From: Apopatosoma sp963618495
GTDB lineage: Bacteria > Bacillota > Clostridia > Oscillospirales > CAG-272
Direction: 5' to 3'
Assembly (NCBI GenBank): GCA_963618495.1
Contig: CAVESF010000009.1
Span: 1 to 64,000 of the forward strand
Length of the DNA: 64,000 nt
Below are positions 36,860 to 45,109 of this stretch, one piece after another. Below the pieces are notes generated by a model. The model saw only the letters and a program-made list of their open reading frames with translations. It did no database searches and was not told the DNA's origin. The first letter of the stretch is position 1. Each line of letters begins with the position of its first letter. A program made the position numbers and the translations under genes.

Positions 36860-36893
36860 AACAAGATTCCTCGGCATAAATTCAAATAAATTC

Positions 36894-36922
36894 TTGACAA
36901 ATATCCCGTTTATTTGTATAAT
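36894..36922 (+). promoter_or_regulatory. Promoter of the acyl ligase-carrier protein operon
   Basis: TTGACA (36894-36899), 17-base spacer, TATAAT (36917-36922): a full consensus, 49 bases before the ligase start. No copy of the twin palindrome overlaps it. Confidence 0.85.
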
Positions 36923-36970
36923 AGATATTTGTAAAGTAGGAAAAATCTTTTCTGAAAGGATGTATGTGTT

Positions 36971-38674
36971 TTGAAAAAAAGAGGCGCGGATCATATTGTA
37001 TACAGCTTTGACAATCTATATGACGGCGTTAGGAAACAGGCAGAAAGATACGGCGAAAAAGCAAGATACGTTTATAAGGTAAATAAAGAAGAAAAAACTT
37101 TCACTTTCAATGACATGAAGCGTCATGTCGACTATATAGCCGCCGCTCTTGAAAAGCTCGGTCTTGCGGGTAAATTTGCGGGCGTCACAGGCGATACTCA
37201 TCCCGACTATATAGCCTCATATATTGCCGTGGCAAGCTGCGGCGGCGTTATCGTTCCGCTTGATAAAGACATCCTGAACGAGCAGTTTGTCGGATTCTGC
37301 GATATGTGCGATATAGAGATAATTTTCTATACTCACTCGCTCCATTCCAAAATGCTTGCCGTAAAGGATATGCTCCCGAAAGCAAAATATTTCGTAGCAT
37401 TCGACTGCACGGAAGAGGAACTTCCCGAGCGCTTCATGCGTTTTGAGGATTTCTATGAAACAGGCAGGGCCGCATATGAAGAGGAAAATATCCGTCCTGC
37501 GGAAAATTACGAGCCGGATATGGACAAAATGTGTGCCATACTTTTCACCTCCGGCACTACGGGAACAAGCAAGGGCGTTATGCTCAGCCAGCGCAACCTC
37601 GTGACAAGCGCGCTTGATTCCTGCCGCGTAATGGCGACAAACGATGAAGATTTCTTCGTTTCCGTTCTTCCCATTCATCATGCGTATGAGTTTACCTGCG
37701 AGCAGCTTGCACTGCCGAACTGCGGCGCATCCACCTACATAAACGATTCCATCAAAAATACCATGCGCAACTTTGCGAAAGTAAAGCCGCGTTCGCTCGT
37801 GCTTGTTCCGCTCTATATAGAGACGATTCACAAGCGCATCTGGGCAGAGATAGAAAAGAAAGGCAAGACCAAGCAGGTCAAAGCCGCGATGAAGATAAGC
37901 AATGCGCTCCGCCACGTCGGCATAGACATCCGCCGCAAGCTTTTTGCCGAGATTCTGAATGCTCTCGGCGGCGAGGTGAACTACATTGTCTGCGGCGGCG
38001 CTCCGCTCCGTCCCGAACTTATAGATGAATTTGATGCTTTCGGCATAATGATTTGCGAGGGCTACGGCATAACGGAATGCTCCCCGCTTGTCGCCGCAAA
38101 TCCGATGCACAAGCGCAAGCATCATTCCGCGGGCGTCACGGTAGAGCATATGGAAGCGCGTATAGCCAAGGCTGACCTCAATGATGAGACGGGCGAGATA
38201 GAAGTCAAGGGTCCTGCGGTGATGCTTGGCTACTACAAGAATCCCGAGGCTACAGCAGCTGTATTTACCGATGACGGCTGGTTCAGAACAGGAGATATCG
38301 GTTATATAGACGATGAAAATTATATTTTCATCACAGGCAGAAAGAAAAATATCATTCTTCTCTCAAACGGCAAGAATGTATTCCCCGAGGAACTTGAAGA
38401 ATATCTCGGCGAATGCGAGCTTGTTGCGGAAAATGTCGTAATCGGCAGAAAGAATGAAGAAACAGGCGAGGTTGTTATCACAGCGCTCGTATATCCCGAT
38501 GCCGAAAAGATAAAAGGCATGAGTGCCGATGAAATTTATGCCAAGATAAAGGAAGAAATAAACGAAATAAACAAGAAACTTCCCGCATTCAAGCATATCA
38601 GCGGTCTTGAAATAAGAGACACGGAATTTGAAAAAACCACATCAAGAAAAATCATGCGTTATAAGCTGAAGTAA
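36971..38674 (+). CDS. AMP-forming acyl ligase (long-chain acyl-CoA/acyl-ACP synthetase type)
   Basis: ANL-superfamily adenylating enzyme: it activates a carboxylic acid with ATP, then passes it to CoA or a carrier protein. The 567 residues include the P-loop-like A3 motif ILFTSGTTGTSKGVML (about 192-207), YGITECSP, the hinge segment GDIGYIDDENYIFITGRKKN, and a C-terminal lysine in TTSRKIMRYKLK. It resembles fatty acid-CoA ligases more than DltA. No other acyl-CoA gene is near; the next gene is a stand-alone carrier protein, so I favour acyl-ACP synthesis. Start is TTG at 36971, with AAAGGA 10 bases upstream; no better in-frame start exists. The substrate is unknown. Confidence 0.9.
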   Translation: MKKRGADHIVYSFDNLYDGVRKQAERYGEKARYVYKVNKEEKTFTFNDMKRHVDYIAAALEKLGLAGKFAGVTGDTHPDYIASYIAVASCGGVIVPLDKDILNEQFVGFCDMCDIEIIFYTHSLHSKMLAVKDMLPKAKYFVAFDCTEEELPERFMRFEDFYETGRAAYEEENIRPAENYEPDMDKMCAILFTSGTTGTSKGVMLSQRNLVTSALDSCRVMATNDEDFFVSVLPIHHAYEFTCEQLALPNCGASTYINDSIKNTMRNFAKVKPRSLVLVPLYIETIHKRIWAEIEKKGKTKQVKAAMKISNALRHVGIDIRRKLFAEILNALGGEVNYIVCGGAPLRPELIDEFDAFGIMICEGYGITECSPLVAANPMHKRKHHSAGVTVEHMEARIAKADLNDETGEIEVKGPAVMLGYYKNPEATAAVFTDDGWFRTGDIGYIDDENYIFITGRKKNIILLSNGKNVFPEELEEYLGECELVAENVVIGRKNEETGEVVITALVYPDAEKIKGMSADEIYAKIKEEINEINKKLPAFKHISGLEIRDTEFEKTTSRKIMRYKLK

Positions 38675-38743
38675 TCCTGCTTATATTATATCAAAGGCTA
38701 TTTTAAAAGATACAAGTGCTTTATTTGAAAAAGGAGACATATT

Positions 38744-38968
38744 ATGTTTGAAGAAATCAAGACACTGCTCGTAGATGAACTCAGCATACCGGCAGAAGAA
38801 ATCAAGCCGGAATCCGAGCTTATCGGCGATCTCGGCATCAACTCTCTCGAGCTTGCTGACCTCGTCATGCTCTGCGAAGACAAGTTTGATGTTGAAATAG
38901 ACGAAGAGGAGCTTCGCAAGTTTATTACGGTAGGCGATGTTGCCGATTATTTTGCAAATCTGAAATAA
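38744..38968 (+). CDS. Acyl carrier protein
   Basis: A 74-residue acidic four-helix carrier protein. The phosphopantetheine Ser lies in GINSLEL (about 36-42); most fatty-acid ACPs have DSL, so the Asp before Ser is Asn here. The rest (FEEIKTLLVDELSI, LVMLCEDKFDVEI, TVGDVADYF) is typical of ACPs. It follows the acyl ligase by 69 bases with an AAAGGAG ribosome site. It is probably a dedicated carrier for the ligase rather than the general fatty-acid ACP, since no fab genes are near. Confidence 0.92.
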   Translation: MFEEIKTLLVDELSIPAEEIKPESELIGDLGINSLELADLVMLCEDKFDVEIDEEELRKFITVGDVADYFANLK

Positions 38969-39214
38969 ACGAGATGCTAAAAAAGTGCAGACCGAAAAAG
39001 TGAAAGGGTGTGTAACTTTTTTGGTAAAAGAGGTTTGTTAAAGCTAAAACTGTTCAGTAATATCGATTTTAAGGAAGGCAGGAAATCCGAGAGAGGTTTT
39101 CCTGCCTTTTATCATATTCACTTTTTCTCTCGCCGAAATCCTTTTCTGCCGTACAGATGTACGGCGACGAAGCGGATATTCAACGATTCTGCGCATTTTT
39201 ATCTATCTCGTTAC
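38969..39214 (+). repeat. 245-bp tandem repeat, unit 1 (with internal terminator)
   Basis: This unit begins immediately after the ACP stop codon with ACGAGATGCTAAAAAAGTGC. It carries a promoter-like pair, TTGTTA (39035-39040), 17 bases, TAATAT (39058-39063). A strong hairpin GGCAGGAAA/TTTTCCTGCC with TTTT (39077-39110) and a CCGTACAGATGTACGG palindrome follow. It differs from unit 2 by one extra G near 39007. A 72-codon open frame recurs in each unit but has no ribosome site and runs through the terminator, so I do not call it a gene. The hairpin can end the ligase-ACP transcript. Confidence 0.9.
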
Positions 39215-39459
39215 ACGAGATGCTAAAAAAGTGCAGACCGAAAAAGTGAAAGGTGTGTAACTTTTTTGGTAAAAGAGGTTTGTTAAAGCTAAAACTGTTC
39301 AGTAATATCGATTTTAAGGAAGGCAGGAAATCCGAGAGAGGTTTTCCTGCCTTTTATCATATTCACTTTTTCTCTCGCCGAAATCCTTTTCTGCCGTACA
39401 GATGTACGGCGACGAAGCGGATATTCAACGATTCTGCGCATTTTTATCTATCTCGTTAC
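39215..39459 (+). repeat. 245-bp tandem repeat, unit 2
   Basis: Exact or near-exact copy of unit 1, starting at ACGAGATGC and containing the same promoter-like pair, terminator hairpin (about 39322-39355) and CCGTACAGATGTACGG palindrome. The near identity suggests recent duplication. Confidence 0.9.
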
Positions 39460-39645
39460 ACGAGATGCTAAAAAAGTGCAGACCGAAAAAGTGAAAGGTG
39501 TGTAACTTTTTTGGTAAAAGAGGTTTGTTAAAGCTAAAACTGTTCAGTAATATCGATTTTAAGGAAGGCAGGAAATCCGAGAGGGGTTTTCCTGCATTTT
39601 ATCATATTCACTTTTTCTCTCGTCGAAATCCTTTTCTGCCGTACA
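39460..39645 (+). repeat. 245-bp tandem repeat, unit 3 (partial)
   Basis: Third unit matches for 186 bases and stops inside the CCGTACAGATGTACGG palindrome, after CCGTACA. It carries a few changes: GAGAGG to GAGGGG in the loop, CCTGCC to CCTGCA in the hairpin arm, and CGCCG to CGTCG. The hairpin is therefore weaker than in units 1 and 2. This end is likely the older boundary. Confidence 0.88.
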
Positions 39646-39722
39646 TTCGCTGTTCCTTTTTCTTGCCGCATCTCATCAAGCCAAGAGTGCTTTTTTCTTT
39701 TCCACAAATATTCAAAAAACCG

Positions 39723-39751
39723 TTGACAAACGCACATTCTTTTGATATAAT
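39723..39751 (+). promoter_or_regulatory. Promoter of tRNA-Thr
   Basis: Full consensus: TTGACA (39723-39728), 17-base spacer, TATAAT (39746-39751), 12 bases before the tRNA. The spacer and flanks (CGCACATT...TGATATAATAAT) resemble the promoter at 55463. Confidence 0.9.
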
Positions 39752-39763
39752 AATAAAGCATTC

Positions 39764-39839
39764 GCTGATATGGCTCAGCAGGTAGAGCACATCCTTGGTA
39801 AGGATGAGGTCACCGGTTCGAATCCGGTTATCAGCTCCA
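39764..39839 (+). tRNA. tRNA-Thr (GGT anticodon)
   Basis: Cloverleaf folds fully: acceptor GCTGATA/TATCAGC, D-arm GCTCAGCAGGTAGAGC, anticodon stem CATCC/GGATG with loop TTGGTAA (anticodon GGT, reading ACC/ACT). The T-arm reads ACCGGTTCGAATCCGGT. The discriminator is T and CCA is encoded. Confidence 0.97.
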
Positions 39840-39841
39840 GC

Positions 39842-39873
39842 AAAAAACACCTACGAAAGCAGGTGTTTTTTTG
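39842..39873. terminator. Bidirectional terminator between tRNA-Thr and M23 peptidase
   Basis: AAAAAACACCT-ACGAAAGC-AGGTGTTTTTT hairpin directly after the tRNA CCA. It also ends the minus-strand peptidase transcript, whose stop is at 39881. Confidence 0.9.
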
Positions 39874-39880
39874 TTGCCTT

Positions 39881-41257
39881 TTATTTCAGATAGTCTAAGG
39901 GATTTACGCGCGTATATTTGCCGGTTTTGCTGTCATATACGCGTATCTCAAAATGCAGATGTGTGCCCGCATACGGATTTGAAGTTGTGGGCGTGGGGCT
40001 GACCCTGCCCGTGTTTCCCGATTCTCCTATCACCTCTCCCGCCTGAACATAATCACCGACAGAAACGAATTTTTTACTCATGTGCGCATAATATGTGCGC
40101 ATTCCGTTTTCATGCTCTATCACAACAAATGTGCCGTATGTCCAGAGCATACTTTTGTCCGTGATGGGATTGAAAGCGCCGTTGTTGTATGCCATCACAA
40201 CTCTGCCGCTCATCGAGGCGACAACGGCTTCTCCATACCATACGCCGATATCAAGTCCGCCATGACCTCCGCTTCCGTAATTTTGCGTGATGCTGTAATT
40301 TCTGCCTATATATTTGCCGCTTGCTTCTCCTGCGACAAGATACGGCAGGCGGAATTTCTCGGGTGTCGGCTTCGGTGTAGATTCAGGCTCGGGTGTCGGC
40401 TCCGGTGTAGGTTCGGGCTCGGGTGTTGGCTCTGGTTCCGGCTCCGGAGCGACATATGTGCCGACGGCGATAACTTCGTTTACAGGCTCTTCGCGATCCT
40501 GCAAAATGAGAGTTTCGCCTGTCTTTTCGCCGCGGTAATATGATATCTCATATGTTTCCTTGAGAATGCCGTTTTTACCTGCGGTGACAAGCGTTTCCTC
40601 GCCGAGAGGCAGACAGTCGTCGGAAATCCGTTCCGTTCCATAAGGGATATCGCTTGTCCGCACCTCAACTTCCGATGTATGCGAAACCTTTGTCCCCATG
40701 AGGAGTATTTCGTTTTGCGGATATGCTTGTATGCGCTCGTCTATGTAGTTGCCTATCGTACGTCCCGCACGATAAAGCAGTGTCGTGGTATAAACCTTTT
40801 TTCCGACTATGCCCTCGCGGATAACCTGCGTATCGTCATCATAATGCTCATCGGAATACCGTATTTCCGTTTCATAGGGGATATCTTCTGTTCTGGTGAA
40901 AACATATGATGTCGGCGGTGCTTCGGCTACTGTGGTTGCGGTAGCCGGAGTGGTCGCGGCGGATGTTGTTGTGGCGGATGCTGTTGTAGTCGGAGCGGCT
41001 ACCGTGGCTGTTTCGGTGACTGTCGTTTCGGACGGCATGGCAGTGCTTGTTACAGTCGTTTGTGCGGTTTTTTCTGTCGTCGCAAGTAAAGACGGTATTG
41101 TCGTTTCCGTCGAGGGCGGCGCGGCAGATGGCAGAGAGGAGACTTTGCCGTCGGGCGTCTTATCAGAGGAGCAGACACAAATAAGTATCAGCGCGCAAAG
41201 CACGGCAAGAATGAAAAGCACGGCGGAAAGCCGCCTTTTGGATAGAGATGATTTCAT
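39881..41257 (-). CDS. Membrane-anchored G5-domain M23 metallopeptidase
   Basis: Cell-wall endopeptidase acting outside the membrane. From the chosen start (MKSSLSKRRLSAVLF) the 458 residues show an uncleaved-looking signal anchor (about 10-30) and a long Thr/Ala/Ser linker (35-120). Two G5-like segments follow (EDIPYETEIRYSDE ... and SDIPYGTERISDD ...), then a Pro-Glu-Pro repeat linker (about 285-325). The C-terminal LytM/M23 domain has zinc-binding GHGGLDIG and THLHFEI and the usual YYAHMSKK. A longer reading to 41305 has no ribosome site; AAGGA lies 8 bases before 41257. Targets of G5 proteins include wall glycans. A spore or division role is possible but unproven. Confidence 0.93.
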   Translation of the reverse strand: MKSSLSKRRLSAVLFILAVLCALILICVCSSDKTPDGKVSSLPSAAPPSTETTIPSLLATTEKTAQTTVTSTAMPSETTVTETATVAAPTTTASATTTSAATTPATATTVAEAPPTSYVFTRTEDIPYETEIRYSDEHYDDDTQVIREGIVGKKVYTTTLLYRAGRTIGNYIDERIQAYPQNEILLMGTKVSHTSEVEVRTSDIPYGTERISDDCLPLGEETLVTAGKNGILKETYEISYYRGEKTGETLILQDREEPVNEVIAVGTYVAPEPEPEPTPEPEPTPEPTPEPESTPKPTPEKFRLPYLVAGEASGKYIGRNYSITQNYGSGGHGGLDIGVWYGEAVVASMSGRVVMAYNNGAFNPITDKSMLWTYGTFVVIEHENGMRTYYAHMSKKFVSVGDYVQAGEVIGESGNTGRVSPTPTTSNPYAGTHLHFEIRVYDSKTGKYTRVNPLDYLK

Positions 41258-41440
41258 GAGAGTATTCCTTTTTACCGTATCCCGTGCGGGATGTGATTCT
41301 GTCATAATAATACAATAAAAGGCATAGTGAAATCAATGGAAAATATTTTATAATATACATATATAAGGGAAAAGGGCATCATTTTTTGCATGAAATGAAG
41401 CGCTGTATCCTATATCGGAATAAATTGCCATACGGTGGTT

Positions 41441-41469
41441 TTGTCGAAATTTGCCTGCCGTCATATAAT
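41441..41469 (+). promoter_or_regulatory. Promoter of the DUF11-type gene
   Basis: TTGTCG (41441-41446), 17 bases, TATAAT (41464-41469). A GCAGGGC-ATAAAA-GCCCTGC hairpin (about 41474-41493) lies in the short leader, without a T-run. Confidence 0.65.
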
Positions 41470-41527
41470 GAAGCAGGGCATAAAAGCCCTGCCCGACAAT
41501 CAAATTTCGGAGGATAAAATATAATTT

Positions 41528-42385
41528 ATGGCAACTATTACAAATCAGGCAAGAATAACTTATTCTTACGGCATGGTCAATGCCGCTGCCGCATCCAATA
41601 TAGCAACAACTATTCTGACAGAACCGCTGACGGGAAGTAAAACCTCGCTCGGCTCGACTTATACGGCAGGCGATGAGATAACATATATTCTCTCGCTGAC
41701 AAACGGCAGTGCAAACGCCGCGACAGATATCACTGTAACCGACAATCTCGGAAGAGCGACCGTCGGCGAAGTTACCTATACGCCGCTTTCCTATGTCGGA
41801 CCTGCATATCTTTATATAAACGGTGTTTATACTTCGGAGCTGACTCCCGCTACAGAAGCCGGGCAGATAAAATTTACTCTGCCGTCTATACCTGCGGGTG
41901 CAAATGCCGTTATTATCTATAAGACGGCACTGACAGGCGAAGCGCCGCTCACCTCGGGTTCTACCGTAACAAATACGGCAACTTTCACTTCGCCAACACT
42001 CGGCACAGCCGAAGAATCAAATACGATAACTGTAGAGGATTATGCAAGGCTGAATATAGTCAAGGCTATGTCGCCGAACCCCGTCACAGGCGGCGGACAG
42101 CTGACTTATGCCTTTACTGTTTATAATTACGGCAACGACGCGGCAACGGACGTTGTACTGACGGATGTATTTTCTCCCGCACCGACTGGTATAACCGTCA
42201 CTGTTAACGGCGCCGCCGTTTCCGCGGAGAATTACAGCTATACAGGCGGCACGCTGACTCTGCCTGCAGCAGGCTCATCTTATGAGATAACAGTGCCTGC
42301 GGCAACATTTACGACAGATACGGCAACAGGCGCCGTCACCGCCTCTCCCGGCGTTACAATCGTCGAGGTCACGGGAACAATTTAA
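41528..42385 (+). CDS. DUF11-like beta-sandwich repeat protein without signal peptide
   Basis: A 285-residue protein rich in Thr, Ala and Asn, with almost no Cys or Trp. It has two immunoglobulin-like units of the DUF11 type: one around SKTSLGSTYTAGDEITYILSL ... DITVTDNLG (about 35-75), one around VKAMSPNPVTGGGQLTYAFTV ... VVLTDVFSP (about 178-225). It starts MATITNQARITYSYG with no signal peptide or anchor. Surface or exosporium location would need another route. The ribosome site GGAGG is 14 bases from the ATG, longer than usual, and a stop codon just upstream rules out an earlier start. Function not known. Confidence 0.75.
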   Translation: MATITNQARITYSYGMVNAAAASNIATTILTEPLTGSKTSLGSTYTAGDEITYILSLTNGSANAATDITVTDNLGRATVGEVTYTPLSYVGPAYLYINGVYTSELTPATEAGQIKFTLPSIPAGANAVIIYKTALTGEAPLTSGSTVTNTATFTSPTLGTAEESNTITVEDYARLNIVKAMSPNPVTGGGQLTYAFTVYNYGNDAATDVVLTDVFSPAPTGITVTVNGAAVSAENYSYTGGTLTLPAAGSSYEITVPAATFTTDTATGAVTASPGVTIVEVTGTI

Positions 42386-42406
42386 AATAAAAGCACGGGA
42401 AAATGC

Positions 42407-42437
42407 AAATACGGGCGATTTCTGTCGCCCGTATTTG
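42407..42437 (+). terminator. Terminator after the DUF11-type gene
   Basis: AAATACGGGCGA-TTTCTG-TCGCCCGTATTT hairpin, 12-bp perfect stem, followed by GTGTGT rather than a clean T-run; its A/T flanks make it usable in either direction. Confidence 0.7.
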
Positions 42438-42454
42438 TGTGTATGGAAACGCTT

Positions 42455-42650
42455 CGCATATGTGTTAATCCCCGCTTTTTCTTTTGCTATCGCCGCCGCA
42501 AAAGAAGAAGCTAACAAAAAGAAAACCCCGATATAGAGATTTCGCGCTCTGCGGAGTGCTTACCCTGTCTCGGCGACGGCTCGCGTCGCCTTTTTAGAAA
42601 AATGCGGGCGAAAACTTTATTGGTATTGCGAAAACTTTGATTGGTAGTAT
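42455..42650. repeat. Dispersed modular palindromic repeat, copy 3
   Basis: This fills the 305-base gap between the DUF11-type gene and birA. Modules: CATATGTGTTAAT, CCGCTTTTTCTTTTGC...GCCGCCGCAAAAG, GCGCTCTGCGGAG, CTGTCTCGGCGACG, and two AAAACTTT...GGT ends. The same parts occur near 61.4 kb in the same order. After 42650 an imperfect AAAAATGTG/CGCACATTTTTT hairpin probably ends the birA transcript. Confidence 0.75.
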
Positions 42651-42690
42651 TTGAGCACAAAAATGTGAGATTTTCACAATCGCACATTTT

Positions 42691-43620
42691 TTATTTTGTG
42701 AATCTTACCGAGATTTCGCCACCCGAGAGAGTGACCTCACCATCCGCCGTCTCGACGATAAGTTCGCCGCTTTCGCCGAGAGCGACAGCCTTGCCTGTAC
42801 CCTCTTTTCCTCCGAAAAAGCGGATTTCTCTTCCGAGCACACAGCTTTTTTCGCTCGCGAGCCGCACGATATCCGCAGGCTCCGCCTTGATAAAATCAAG
42901 CAGATTATCCGCAGTGGTGGAACAAAGCCTGTTTTTGCGCACGTGCGCAGGGTCAAGCGAGCAGGCAATATCCGCCACCTCCGGCGGGAAGTTATCGCCG
43001 CCCGCATTTATTCCGATGCCGACGATATAATGCGAAAAAGTGCCTGTTTCGAGGTCGCTCTGCGCCTCTGTGAGTATCCCGCAAATCTTCCTTTCGCCGA
43101 GATAAATATCGTTTATCCATTTGATTTTCGGCTTGGCATCATATTCCGCTTCTATCGCGCGGAGCGTGGCGCAAGCCGCCGCTGTTGTCAGCAACATCGG
43201 CGGGATTTTCACTGCCGAGGCATCGAGAATCATGCTGAAATATATTCCGCCCTCGGAAAAGAAGCTCTTTCCCAGCCGTCCTCTGCCGCCGCTTTGTGCC
43301 GCCGCCGCCACCATATGCGGAAGCGCCACGGAAGAAGCAAGCTTTGCCGCCTCGCGGTTTGTGGAGCCTGTTTCTGCGAAAAATGTTATTCCGAAATCGT
43401 TTTTTGCATAATATTTTATCAGCTCGCGGCAGAGTTTATCTCCTGCCATACGGTAGCCGCCGTCACCCGTTTCTATATCAAAGCCCGTTTCGCGCAGGGC
43501 GGCGGCATTTTTCCATACGGCATTTCGCGAAACGCCCGCACTGCGTGCGATGTCCGAGCCGCTGATAAATTTTCCGCCTGCCGCTTCAAGCAGTCGGAGC
43601 ATGGTTTCTTTTGTACTCAT
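42691..43620 (-). CDS. birA: Biotin-protein ligase / biotin repressor BirA
   Basis: BirA joins biotin to acetyl-CoA carboxylase and similar proteins; with an N-terminal HTH it can also repress biotin genes. The 309-residue protein has the HTH (about 1-60: ISGSDIARSAGVSRNAVWKNAAALRETGF). The catalytic loop region reads QSGGRGRLGKSFFSEGGIYFSMIL; a KWINDIYLGERKICGILTEA segment and a C-terminal SH3-like domain follow. So it is the bifunctional type. It starts one base after the mnmE stop and is likely co-transcribed with it. Confidence 0.95.
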   Translation of the reverse strand: MSTKETMLRLLEAAGGKFISGSDIARSAGVSRNAVWKNAAALRETGFDIETGDGGYRMAGDKLCRELIKYYAKNDFGITFFAETGSTNREAAKLASSVALPHMVAAAAQSGGRGRLGKSFFSEGGIYFSMILDASAVKIPPMLLTTAAACATLRAIEAEYDAKPKIKWINDIYLGERKICGILTEAQSDLETGTFSHYIVGIGINAGGDNFPPEVADIACSLDPAHVRKNRLCSTTADNLLDFIKAEPADIVRLASEKSCVLGREIRFFGGKEGTGKAVALGESGELIVETADGEVTLSGGEISVRFTK

Positions 43621-43621
43621 A

Positions 43622-45004
43622 TCATTTACCTACACAGAAATTATGGAATATTCTGTTTACAATATCTTCGCCTACAGCCCTGCCGTCTATCTCGCCGATA
43701 GCGCCCATCGCCTGCTCAAGTTCGCTTCCCGCGATATCCTCGCCGAATGTATCAAGCGCCATAAGAGCACTCCTTGTCAGTTCAAGCGCGCGGCATACGG
43801 CGGCATACTGCCTTTCCCCTGTCAGAACTGCATTTTCGGCATATTCGCCATCGGTGTAGAGCGATTCTATCTCTGCCGTGACGGTTGATTTTGCCGCTTC
43901 ATCCTTTGCGGAAACACGTACAAAATGCGGGAAGCTGATGTCTTTTTCAGAGAGTATTTCGCCCTTGTCGCTCTTATTGAGTATGGCAATGATATCGCAA
44001 CCCGAGGTTGCTTTTTCTTTTATAAGCGAAATGATTCGTCTGTCCTCGTCGTCGAGCGGCTTGCTCCCGTCAAAAACGGCAAGAATCAGCTCGGCATTTT
44101 CCATTGCGGAGAGCGAGCGGTCGACGCCTATTTTCTCTATCGCGTCTCCCGTTTCGCGAATGCCCGCGGTGTCGCAAAGGCGGAGCAGAATGTCGCCCGC
44201 GGCGACGGTTTCGGTTATCACATCGCGCGTTGTGCCGGCAACATCGGTGACTATCGCGCGTTCGCTTCCACAGAGCAGATTGAGCAACGTGGATTTGCCC
44301 GTGTTCGGCTTGCCGCAGATGACGGTGTTCACTCCCTCGCAAACGGCGTGTCCTGTCCGATATGTCGCGGAAAGTGCTTCAAGACGCCCTGCGATTTTTT
44401 CCGTGCGCGTGCGCATTTCATCGCGTGAAAGCGGCGCAAGATCTTCCTCGGGAAAATCAATCGCGGCATATGCGCTCGAAATAATCTCGCCCAGCTCATC
44501 ATAAATCGCGTCGGTTTCGCGTTTTATCTTGCCCTGCGCCGCATTGTCCCAGAGGCGGAGACTGCTGTCTGTTTTTGCGTCGATTTTACCGATGACCGCC
44601 TCTGCCTGCGAAAGGCTTATCTTTCCCGAGGAGAAAGCACGGCGTGTAAATTCGCCTGCCGCCGCCTGCACCGCTCCGTATTCGAATGCGCGTGAAAGCA
44701 CGCGACTTGAGAGAAGTATGCCGCCATGGCATGAGATTTCCACGGTGTCTTCGCCCGTGAAGGAATGCGGAGCGCGGAAAACGGTGACCACGGCTTCATC
44801 AAGCGTGGTGCCGTCCGCATTTTTCACATCGCAGAGTGCCGCATAATTTGGTTTCACGGATGAAAGAGGTTTGCCGCTTTTCGGGAAGATGAATTTTTCA
44901 CCGATGGCAATGCTTCCGTCGCCCGACATGCGTATGACGGCGATTCCGCCCTTTCCGCGCGGTGTAGATATGGCGGCTATAACCGAGCCGAATATGCTGT
45001 ACAT
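43622..45004 (-). CDS. mnmE: tRNA modification GTPase MnmE
   Basis: MnmE with MnmG puts carboxymethylaminomethyl groups on U34 of certain tRNAs using a folate-bound one-carbon unit. The 460 residues include the N-terminal folate-binding domain, helical domain, and inserted G domain (G1 GKPNTGKS, G3 DTAG, G4 NKSD). The C-terminal CVGK has the invariant Cys. I start at the ATG at 45004, which has AAAGGAG 5-7 bases upstream and the family start MYSIFGSVIAAISTPRG; upstream residues are not supported. Its partner mnmG does not follow; birA does. Confidence 0.96.
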   Translation of the reverse strand: MYSIFGSVIAAISTPRGKGGIAVIRMSGDGSIAIGEKFIFPKSGKPLSSVKPNYAALCDVKNADGTTLDEAVVTVFRAPHSFTGEDTVEISCHGGILLSSRVLSRAFEYGAVQAAAGEFTRRAFSSGKISLSQAEAVIGKIDAKTDSSLRLWDNAAQGKIKRETDAIYDELGEIISSAYAAIDFPEEDLAPLSRDEMRTRTEKIAGRLEALSATYRTGHAVCEGVNTVICGKPNTGKSTLLNLLCGSERAIVTDVAGTTRDVITETVAAGDILLRLCDTAGIRETGDAIEKIGVDRSLSAMENAELILAVFDGSKPLDDEDRRIISLIKEKATSGCDIIAILNKSDKGEILSEKDISFPHFVRVSAKDEAAKSTVTAEIESLYTDGEYAENAVLTGERQYAAVCRALELTRSALMALDTFGEDIAGSELEQAMGAIGEIDGRAVGEDIVNRIFHNFCVGK

Positions 45005-45109
45005 ATGTTTCTCCTTTGATTTTTGCGATAATGTGTTGATTTTGAGCCGGATTAACAAACAGAAAAAGCAAAAAGTACATGCTTTATTCCGTCAGCGCAC
45101 ATATCACAT

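Noticed and set aside
38969..39645. CRISPR array
   Set aside because: Units are 245 bases with no variable spacers between short repeats, and no cas genes are near.
39008..39785. Three identical 72-95 codon open frames, one per tandem unit
   Set aside because: They arise from the duplicated DNA, run through a terminator hairpin, lack a ribosome site, and the hydrophobic/basic composition looks like translated hairpin arms.
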